Of a stretch of DNA of 36,894 nt, positions 30,514-36,894 are shown in pieces. Numbering within the stretch: the stretch's first letter is position 1; every line of letters starts with the position of its first letter. The position numbers and the translations under genes were made by a program. The notes below the pieces were generated by a model. The model did no database searches. It was given only the letters and a program-made list of their open reading frames with translations, and was not told where the DNA came from. Source of the stretch: Sphingobium cyanobacteriorum (lineage in GTDB: Bacteria; Pseudomonadota; Alphaproteobacteria; Sphingomonadales; Sphingomonadaceae); the NCBI RefSeq assembly GCF_030580935.1, contig NZ_JAUQOM010000018.1:1-36894 (forward strand), read 5' to 3'.

Positions 30514-31529
30514 GCCCGCCCCCGCCGGTTGGACACGATCCGCACAGTCTGCTGGCCTTTCCGTCCGCCAAGCCGCAGCTCGGCGCGGGCGAACAGCCGA
30601 TCGACGATCAAGTAGCGGCCGGAGACCCGGTAATTGACTAGCTCGGCTTCGCCCTTGGCGCCGATCACGAACAGCGGCGGCAGTTCGCCCTGCGTGATGC
30701 TCTCGGGGAACTCGATGAACACGCGCACCCCGTCATCGAATGCGCGCAGCGGCCGCCAGTCGGGGCGATCGCCGTCGATCGCGTAACGGAAGTTGAGCGT
30801 CGCGAGATCGATGCCTGCCGCTGCTGGCGCGGCCCCGATTGCCTCGGCGCGGGCCTGATGCAAGGCGATCAGCTGGTCCTGCGGATAGGTCCACGAGACC
30901 GAGGCCATATAGACCGAAGGATTGGCCCGCAGTTCGAGATGATAGGTGCGGCGGTCGGTATTGATCACGAGATTGGTCTCGATGTCAGGGCGGACGGGTT
31001 TGACCAGAATGTGAACCCGCGCCAGCGGCCCGCTGCCACTGACCGTGTCGCCGATCATCCAGCGCGCCGTATCGCCCGAGGCGACCGGCCCCGAGCCGAC
31101 CAGCTGCTCGCCGTCCTGCAAGGCGATGTCGGTCACCTGTCCGGGCTTGGCATAGACCTGATAGAGCGCGCCTTCGGTGTAGGGGAATACCTGAATCGCG
31201 TTGACGAAGCCGGTGCGCTCGGGCTGCACCCGCGCGGCCTCCATTGCCGCTCCCACCCTGTCCCGGAGAGTGGGGCGACTCTGGGATGGGCGGGAGCGGC
31301 CCGCAGCGTAGGGAGGGGTGCGCTGCGGAAACTGTTTGAGCTGGCCGGGAAGCGGCAGTGGCACAGGGATCGCAATCACCTGGGGCTGCGGAGAGGTCGC
31401 CTGCGGACCCTCGTTGGGGACCGCAGGCGATGCAGGCTGGTCCTTGGCCTGCGTGGGGGTGACGATAACGCTCGCGGAGAGTAGCGCGAGGGAAAGGATG
31501 CGCGCGGTGCGCTTGGTGTGGCTGATCAT
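30510..31529 (-). CDS. trbG: TrbG, VirB9-like conjugation protein
   Basis: A 339-residue VirB9/TrbG protein with a signal peptide (residues 1-28, ending TQAKD), a Pro/Gln-rich stretch, and the VirB9 domain with IQVFPYTEGALYQVYAKPGQVTDIALQ and YHLELRANPSVYMASVSWTYP, ending in the beta-rich C-terminal part. It forms the outer-membrane core of the mating channel with TrbI and TrbH-like proteins. Overlaps trbF and trbI by four bases each. Confidence 0.93.
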   Translation of the reverse strand: MISHTKRTARILSLALLSASVIVTPTQAKDQPASPAVPNEGPQATSPQPQVIAIPVPLPLPGQLKQFPQRTPPYAAGRSRPSQSRPTLRDRVGAAMEAARVQPERTGFVNAIQVFPYTEGALYQVYAKPGQVTDIALQDGEQLVGSGPVASGDTARWMIGDTVSGSGPLARVHILVKPVRPDIETNLVINTDRRTYHLELRANPSVYMASVSWTYPQDQLIALHQARAEAIGAAPAAAGIDLATLNFRYAIDGDRPDWRPLRAFDDGVRVFIEFPESITQGELPPLFVIGAKGEAELVNYRVSGRYLIVDRLFARAELRLGGRKGQQTVRIVSNRRGRA

Positions 31530-32209
31530 GATCCGAGTTCCTTCGACCAGTTGATGGCGTTGACGAAAATGCCGAGTGGGTTTTTGCGGACTGCATCGGG
31601 GGTGCGTGGGGTCTGGACGACGATGGTCAGGATCGCGGTCCAGCGGGTCGTCTCGGCAAGGCTGCCGTCGCGGTAGCGGCGTTCGACCCAGGCGACGCGG
31701 AAGCTGGTCGGCGAGGCACGGATCACGCTGGCCACATCCACCCCGACCTGTTCGCGCCCGATCAGGGCGAAGGGATCGTTGGTCCGGGCATAGTCGTTAA
31801 GCGCGAGGGCGCCCTTGTCGGTGGCGAAGTCATAGGCGCGCAGCCAGTTCTGTCGGACCACGATTGGGTCGTCGGGCACAGCCCGGACTTGCTCGATGAA
31901 CCGCGCCAGATGGAATGCGACCTGCGGATCCGACGGCGTGTAGCTGCCATCAGCGGGTGCGACAGCCTGTGCCTCGCCGAGCTTGTCGACCTGGACCACC
32001 CAGGGAATGATCGACCCGCGCGCGCCTTGCCAGATGATTCCGCCAGTCAGGCAGGTCGAAAGGCCCAGCGCACCGAAGAAGGCGAGCCGCCAGCTTCTAG
32101 CCTGGACGCGGGCTGAGCCGATCCGATCGTCCCAGACCTGCGCGGCGCGCTGGTAGGGCGTTTCGGGTTCGGGGGTCTTGCCATAGCGGATCGAGGGTCG
32201 TCGAAACAT
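31526..32209 (-). CDS. trbF: TrbF, VirB8-like conjugation protein
   Basis: A 227-residue VirB8/TrbF protein. A cytoplasmic N terminus (YQRAAQVWDDRIGSARVQ) is followed by one transmembrane segment (LAFFGALGLSTCLTGGIIW, about 44-62) and the periplasmic NTF2-like domain. The C-terminal NPLGIFVNAINWSKEL is typical. It is an assembly factor of the inner-membrane complex. It overlaps trbG by four bases and follows trbL after three. Confidence 0.93.
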   Translation of the reverse strand: MFRRPSIRYGKTPEPETPYQRAAQVWDDRIGSARVQARSWRLAFFGALGLSTCLTGGIIWQGARGSIIPWVVQVDKLGEAQAVAPADGSYTPSDPQVAFHLARFIEQVRAVPDDPIVVRQNWLRAYDFATDKGALALNDYARTNDPFALIGREQVGVDVASVIRASPTSFRVAWVERRYRDGSLAETTRWTAILTIVVQTPRTPDAVRKNPLGIFVNAINWSKELGS

Positions 32210-32212
32210 GGG

Positions 32213-33529
32213 TCAGTCCTTTTCGGAAGTGTCGATGGAAGCCCCGCCGCCATGGCTGTCGCCGGATTTGAGCGTGTGGGCGGCGATGGTCGCGCCGTGC
32301 GCGATGGTTTGCCGGTCCTTCATCGCCTTGGCCCATGCAGGCTGGCCCTGATCGGCATAGGCAGACGACGCGGGCGGCGTATTGGGTCCAGGGGTAATTG
32401 AGCCGCCGGTGTTGGTGATTGCGGCGCGGCTGCCTTCGCGGAACGACTGCTTCACGCCGTCGCCCGCCTTACGCAGCGGCGAGGTTGCGGCACCCACAGC
32501 GGCATCGCCGACTGCGGCCATGCCGGAGCCGACCGCAGCCGCGCCGGATTTGCCTGCCGAGCCCAGAGCATAGGCCATGGTTGCCCCGCCCGCCGCGCGC
32601 GAGGTGCCGTGCGCCACGCTGGACGCAGCGCTGGCGACCGCGCCACCTGCCATGCGCGCACCGGCAACCGCGCCTGCAGCGGCACCGCCTGCAAGCAGCG
32701 CAGTCCCAGCTGCTGCGCCTGCACCAAGTTGCGGACCGCCAGAGACGATACCATTGGCGATGCCGGGGCCGAAGATGCCCAAGCCGAGCAGCGACAGACT
32801 GGCGAGCACGATCGACAGCGCGTCCTCGATGGTGGGTTCGCCCTGAATCGCGCTGGTGAACTCGGTAAAGATGGTCGAACCGATGCCGACGATCACCGCG
32901 AGCACCAGCACCTTGATGCCCGAGGAGACGACGTTGCCGAGCACACGTTCGGCCATGAAAGCGGTCTTGCCGAACAGTCCGAACGGGATCAGCACGAACC
33001 CGCACAGCGTTGTCAGCTTGAACTCGATCAGGGTGATGAACAGCTGGATCGCGAGAATGAAGAAGGCGATGATCACGATCGCCCAGGCAATCAGCAGGAT
33101 GACGATCTGCAGGAAATTCTCAAAGAAGCTGACGAACCCCATTAGGTCCGAGATCGAATCCAGCAACGGATGGGCGGCATCGAGCCCGACCTGGGCGACC
33201 CGTCCGGGTTGCAGGAGCTCTGCTGCAGAGAACCCGGTGCCGCTTGCCTTGAGTCCGAGCCCGGCGAAGCTCTCGAACACGATCCGAGCGAGCGCGTTCC
33301 AGTTGCCGATGATGTAGGCGAACGCGCCGACGAACAGCGTCTTTTTGACGAGCCGGGCGATGATGTCCTCGTTCTCTCCCCACGACCAGAACAGCGCGGC
33401 GAGCGTCACGTCGATGACGATCAGGGTGGTTGCGATGAACGCGACCTCGCCGTGCAGCAGACCGAACCCGCTGTCGATGTAGCGCGAAAAGATGTCGAGG
33501 AAGCGATCGACAACGCCGGTGCCACCCAT
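32213..33529 (-). CDS. trbL: TrbL, VirB6-like conjugation membrane protein
   Basis: A 438-residue polytopic protein. Residues 1-290 hold the TrbL/VirB6 membrane core, beginning GVVDRFLDIFSRYIDSGF, with long hydrophobic segments around FILAIQLFITLIEFK. The rest is an Ala/Gly-rich, low-complexity cytoplasmic tail, normal for TrbL. ATG 33529 (MGGTG) is the conserved start; the open frame extends to 33739 only over the trbK-like gene. It likely forms part of the inner-membrane channel. Confidence 0.92.
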   Translation of the reverse strand: MGGTGVVDRFLDIFSRYIDSGFGLLHGEVAFIATTLIVIDVTLAALFWSWGENEDIIARLVKKTLFVGAFAYIIGNWNALARIVFESFAGLGLKASGTGFSAAELLQPGRVAQVGLDAAHPLLDSISDLMGFVSFFENFLQIVILLIAWAIVIIAFFILAIQLFITLIEFKLTTLCGFVLIPFGLFGKTAFMAERVLGNVVSSGIKVLVLAVIVGIGSTIFTEFTSAIQGEPTIEDALSIVLASLSLLGLGIFGPGIANGIVSGGPQLGAGAAAGTALLAGGAAAGAVAGARMAGGAVASAASSVAHGTSRAAGGATMAYALGSAGKSGAAAVGSGMAAVGDAAVGAATSPLRKAGDGVKQSFREGSRAAITNTGGSITPGPNTPPASSAYADQGQPAWAKAMKDRQTIAHGATIAAHTLKSGDSHGGGASIDTSEKD

Positions 33530-33530
33530 G

Positions 33531-33872
33531 TCACTGTTCTCCTTGGGGTGCGGCATCCGTCGCTGCCGCCCGCGGCAGCACCGAGTTTTCGCCGGACGTC
33601 TGCGGAGCGGGCTCGGCCTGCCTAGTCTTGCCGAGGAAGCGTCGCTGCTTTTCCGCCCAGGCGGCATGACAGTCGGGATCGCGTGCAGCCGCCTCGCCCA
33701 TCGCGTTGCACTGGCGCAGTTGGTCGGCGAGCGGATCACTGTCAGGGTCTGTCACATCGACCACTTCGGGTACTGCCCGGACCGGCTCTTCGCGCAGCTG
33801 CAGCGCAGTCATCGTGATCGCGACGGCGACAAAGGCGACCGCACCGATCCGCGCGAAGAGTTTGGTGTCCAT
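33531..33872 (-). CDS. trbK: TrbK-like putative entry-exclusion protein
   Basis: A 113-residue protein with one N-terminal hydrophobic helix (IGAVAFVAVAITMTAL) and the block LRQCNAMGEAAARDPDCHAAWAEKQRRFLG, with two cysteines, that marks the alternative TrbK (TrbK-alt) entry-exclusion group. It is located between trbJ and trbL as expected. Exclusion of redundant donors is the presumed role. Its Cys residues could also be a disulfide in the periplasm. Confidence 0.88.
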   Translation of the reverse strand: MDTKLFARIGAVAFVAVAITMTALQLREEPVRAVPEVVDVTDPDSDPLADQLRQCNAMGEAAARDPDCHAAWAEKQRRFLGKTRQAEPAPQTSGENSVLPRAAATDAAPQGEQ

Positions 33873-33876
33873 CGGC

Positions 33877-34635
33877 TCAGTTCCGGAACATCTGAACCGA
33901 AGTGGCGACGTAGCCGCGGCCCGGCGTCAGGAAGCGCCGGAGCTGTTCGCGCGCCTGTGCCTTGGCGGCAGCGGCATTGGCGGCGTCAAGCGATTGCGCG
34001 CGACCCAGAGTCGCCATCGTTGCCGTCAAGTCGGCAAGCTGCTGCGACTGAACCGCAAGGAGCTGGTTGCCGGCTTGTGCAGCCTGCAGAGCGCCGGTTG
34101 CCGATTGGCTGGCGGTCAGCAGCGTTTCGATCGACTGGCGGGTTCCCTCGATGTTGCCGACTGCACCGGCCTGCACCTTGAGCGCATCCTCGAAGGCGGC
34201 GACGCTGTTCTGCCAGCGGCTCTCGGCACCCTGAACCATGCTTGCCTGCGTTCCGGTGAGGTTGAGGCTCTTGTATTGGCTCTCGAACTGGGTCTGGAGC
34301 TGCTGCACGTCGGTCGAAATGCGCTGAGCCTGCCCGATCAGCTGCTGGGTCTGCCGGATCTGCTGCTGGAGCGGCGCCAGTACGCTTGTCGGGAGGCTGG
34401 CGAGATTGCGCGCTTCGTTGATCAGCGAGGTCGCTTGGTTCTGCAGTTGGCGGATCTGGTTGTTGATCTGCTCGAGCGTGCGCGCGGCGGTCAGTACGTT
34501 CTGTGCGTAGTTCGAAGGATCGTAAACGATCCCGCCGAACTGGGCATAGGCCGGCGCGGGCACCAACGCTGTGGCGGTCAGTGACAGCACCGCGACACCG
34601 GCGGCGAGCATCTGACGCAAGCGGGAGGACTTCAT
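33877..34635 (-). CDS. trbJ: TrbJ, VirB5-like conjugation protein
   Basis: A 252-residue VirB5/TrbJ protein. A signal peptide (ending PAYAQF) precedes IVYDPSNYAQNVLTAARTLEQINNQIRQLQNQ, the family's opening, then long Gln-rich helices likely to form coiled coils. It is exported and associates with the pilus. ATG 34635 (MKSSRL) is chosen because AAGGAG lies eight bases upstream; ATG 34641 is too close to that site. The start lies directly downstream of the trbE stop. Confidence 0.92.
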   Translation of the reverse strand: MKSSRLRQMLAAGVAVLSLTATALVPAPAYAQFGGIVYDPSNYAQNVLTAARTLEQINNQIRQLQNQATSLINEARNLASLPTSVLAPLQQQIRQTQQLIGQAQRISTDVQQLQTQFESQYKSLNLTGTQASMVQGAESRWQNSVAAFEDALKVQAGAVGNIEGTRQSIETLLTASQSATGALQAAQAGNQLLAVQSQQLADLTATMATLGRAQSLDAANAAAAKAQAREQLRRFLTPGRGYVATSVQMFRN

Positions 34636-34640
34636 GGGCA

Positions 34641-36772
34641 TTACTCCTTGGGTTGGCCCAATTGGGCGGGGGGAATGGGTTCGGGAGCTGGAAGCATGTC
34701 GGCGGCCCAGGCGAGGCCGCGATGGAGCAGCCAGGCGGCAGCAAAGCCCGCCGTGCCATGCGCTTCGGTCAGTTCGGCAATCGCCAGCTGGTCGGCCTTC
34801 GAGGAGGTCGCGGTGTAGGCGAGCGCGACTTCTCCCAGGCCCAGCTCGAACAGCCGGTTGCCGCGCGCCGACTGGCAGTAATAGTCGCGCTTGGGCGTCG
34901 CCCGTGCGACGATCTCAATCTGCCGGTCGTTGAGCCCGAACCGGCGGTAGATCGACAGGATCTGCGGCTCGACTGCACGCTCATTGGGAAGGAAGATGCG
35001 GGTCGGGCAGCTTTCGATGATAGCGGGTGCGATTGCGCTGGTCTCGATGTCGGCGAGGCTTTGGGTCGCAAACACCACGCTCGCGTTCTTTTTGCGCAGC
35101 GTCTTGAGCCATTCGCGCAGTTGCGCTGCGAAGGCCGGGCTGTCGAGCACGAGCCAACCCTCGTCGATGATGATCATCGTCGGCGAGCCGTCGAGCCGCC
35201 CTTCGATGCGGTGGAACAGGTAGGACAGCACCGCAGGCGCTGCCGCCGAGCCGGTCAGCCCCTCGGTCTCGAAGGCCTGGAAGCTCGCTTCGCCAAGATG
35301 CTCGACCTCGGCATCGAGCAGCCGTCCGAACGGCCCGCCGATGCAGTAGGGTGCCAGCGCCTGTTTCAAGGCCTGCGACTGGAGTAGCACGGCGAGCCCG
35401 GTAAGCGTGCGTTCGGCGATGGGTGCGGTGGCCAGCGAGCCGAGTGCCGACCAAAGATGCTCCTTGGTGGCGGGATCGACGGTTACGCCCTCTGAAGTCA
35501 GGATGGCCTGAAGCCATTCGGCCGCCCAGTTGCGTGTCGCAGGCTCGTCGATCCGCGCCAGCGGCTGCAACAGCACCGCACCCGCACTGTCGTCGGAAAG
35601 ACTGGTGCCCAAGTCCTGCCAGTCGCCGCCGCAGGCGAGCGCAGCAGCCCGGATCGAACCGCCAAAATCGAACGCAAAGACCTGGGATCCAGCGTAACGC
35701 CGGAACTGCAGCGCCATCAGCGCTAGCAGCACCGATTTGCCCGCACCGGTTGGACCGACGATCAGCGTATGGCCTACATCGCCGACATGGAGTGAAAACC
35801 GGAACGGGGTCGAACCTTCCGTCCGCGCATAGAAGAGCGGAGGGGCGCGAAAATGTTCGTCCCGTTCCGGCCCGGCCCACACGGCCGAGAGGGGAATCAT
35901 GTGGGCCAGGTTGAGTGTGGAAATCGGCGGCGTGCGGACATTGGCGTAGACATGGCCGGGTAGCGAGCCGAGCCAGGCCTCGACCGCGTTCATACCCTCG
36001 ACGATCACGGTGAAATCGCGGCCCTGAATGACCTTCTCGACCAGCCGCAGCTTTTCGGCAGCTAGTGCTGAATCCTCGTCCCAGACCGTTACCGTGGCGG
36101 TGACATAGGCCTGACCGACATGATCGGCGCCAAGCTCCTGCAGCGCCGCATCGGCATCGGCGGCCTTGTTCGAGGCATCGCTGTCGAGCAGTGTCGATGC
36201 CTCGTTGGTCATCACCTCCTTGAGGATCGCGGCAACCGACTTCCTCTTCGCGAACCACTGCCGCCGGATTTTGGCCGTCAGCTTGGTCGCGTCGGTCTTG
36301 TCGAGCATCACTGCGCGGGTTGACCAGCGGTAAGCGAAGGCGAGCCGGTTGAGTTCGTCGAGCAGGCCCGGGAAGGTGCTGCTGGGAAAACCGACCACGG
36401 TCAGCGTGCGCAGATGCGCGCGGCCCAGGCGAGGCTCGAGCCCGCCAGTCAGCGGTTCGTCGGTCAGCAGCGCGTCGAGGTGCATTGGGGTTTCCGGAAC
36501 CCGGACCCGGTGAACCCGCGTCGAAATGCAGCTGTGCAGGTAGGTCAGCGTCTCGCTGTCATCGAGCCAGGCGATCTCAGGCACGAAGCCTTCGACCAGT
36601 CGCAGCAACCGTTCGGTGCGGTCGATGAAGAGGTCGAGCAGTTCCTTGGGGTTGATACCCTTCTCGGCCTTGCCCTCGTAGAGCCAGCTTTCGGCGCGTG
36701 CCGCGTCCTCGGCGGGCGGCATCCACAGCAGGGTCAGAAAATAGCCGCTCTCGAAATGTGCCCCTTCCTCGG
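34641..36772 (-). CDS. trbE: TrbE (VirB4-like ATPase), N-terminally truncated
   Basis: About 710 C-terminal residues of the conjugation ATPase. The homology begins at EEGAHFESGYFLTLLWMPPAED. Walker A is VGPTGAGKSVLLALM and Walker B is MIIIDEGWLVL; the NERAVEPQILSIYRRFGL and C-terminal regions are complete. TrbE proteins are normally around 800-820 residues, so about 100 residues are missing. The homology stops exactly where the inverted 122-bp end repeat begins (36773). The frame stays open through the repeat to the window edge, and a GTG at 36800 could start a shortened protein with nine foreign residues. I infer truncation by an IS21-like insertion. trbB, trbC and trbD are outside the window or lost. 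Confidence 0.88.
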
Positions 36773-36894
36773 TGAGAACGGCGGAGCAATATTCGACCAC
36801 GGTAGCGGCGGGATAGTCCTGCTGCGGGCGGCGTAAAAGTCGTCCACCTTGAAGCCTTTCTGCCGAGTCAGGGAGGTGTGGGGATCTACAGCGT
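36773..36894. mobile_element. IS21-like element terminus, right copy of the inverted end repeat
   Basis: Exact reverse complement of 2-123. The element begins with TG at 36773, directly next to trbE codons, and GGCGG-headed units start at 36780, 36807 and 36827. Because both window ends show the same element end pointing inward, either two copies in opposite orientation flank this segment or the assembler stopped at a shared repeat. Confidence 0.5.

Noticed and set aside
1..36894. A closed circular replicon suggested by identical ends
   Set aside because: The ends are identical in inverted, not direct, orientation, so they cannot be joined as a simple circular overlap.

Overview
The window reads as an accessory (plasmid or integrative-conjugative) segment from an alphaproteobacterium, most likely a member of the Sphingomonadales. 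The evidence is the high GC content, a trb conjugation operon in the order trbE-J-K-L-F-G-I-DUF2274 next to a LysR gene, a Caulobacter-type sigF/nrsF module, and a very large TonB-dependent receptor. This placement is inferred from gene families; no rRNA or other marker gene is present. Both ends of the window carry the same 122-bp sequence in inverted orientation. It resembles one terminus of an IS21-like insertion sequence. On the right it cuts into trbE and removes roughly the first 100 codons.

Layout, left to right. (1) 206-1638: a small operon of GFA, TfoX-N and DUF2461 proteins behind a 25-bp palindrome. (2) 1689-5772: a bufferin operon, with two DUF2282 peptide precursors, the MNIO-type modifying enzyme BufB (DUF692), its partner BufC (DUF2063), a DoxX protein, the ECF sigma factor SigF and its membrane anti-sigma NrsF. 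(3) 5796-9506: a DUF1499 protein, an FAD oxidoreductase with an AhpD-like protein, NrtS, and a second ECF sigma factor with a zinc-finger anti-sigma. (4) 9537-14444: a TVP38/FAD-disulfide-reductase fusion, then a mercury operon (merR divergent from merTPA) with a textbook 19-bp-spacer promoter. (5) 14551-20622: thiol-disulfide modules on both strands (two periplasmic thioredoxins, CcdA, a peroxiredoxin-like protein, a frameshifted GDCCVxC protein, YeeE/YedE, a YiiX-like hydrolase, a CBS protein, DUF3179). (6) 20675-26301: a TonB receptor, a NupC-type transporter, a CDP-alcohol phosphatidyltransferase and an AhpD-like protein. (7) 26305-27901, minus strand: two Cys-every-fifth-residue peptides and a His-rich protein of unknown function. 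(8) 28200-36772: LysR and the truncated trb operon.

The main result is that regions 2, 5 and 7 appear to be one regulon. The exact motif GTAACC-N16-CGAA, which I recall as the Caulobacter sigma-F promoter, occurs seven times. Five copies sit upstream of the bufferin operon, the CBS/YiiX/YedE unit, the DUF3179/thioredoxin unit, the thioredoxin/CcdA/peroxiredoxin unit and the Cys-repeat peptide operon. One is in front of a small membrane ORF, and one is inside bufC just ahead of doxX-sigF-nrsF. In every copy the tenth base after CGAA is a purine, and in three it is the first base of an ATG or GTG codon.

The most interesting candidate system is the minus-strand operon 26305-27692. It encodes one exported peptide with 8 cysteines and one predicted lipid-anchored peptide with 10 cysteines, all in strict five-residue register, plus a conserved His-rich protein. 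It has no modifying enzyme of its own but shares the sigma-F promoter type with BufB/BufC 24 kb away. I infer that these are additional metal-binding peptides, possibly modified in trans by BufBC, in parallel with the bufferins, which also come here as one exported and one lipobox-bearing form.
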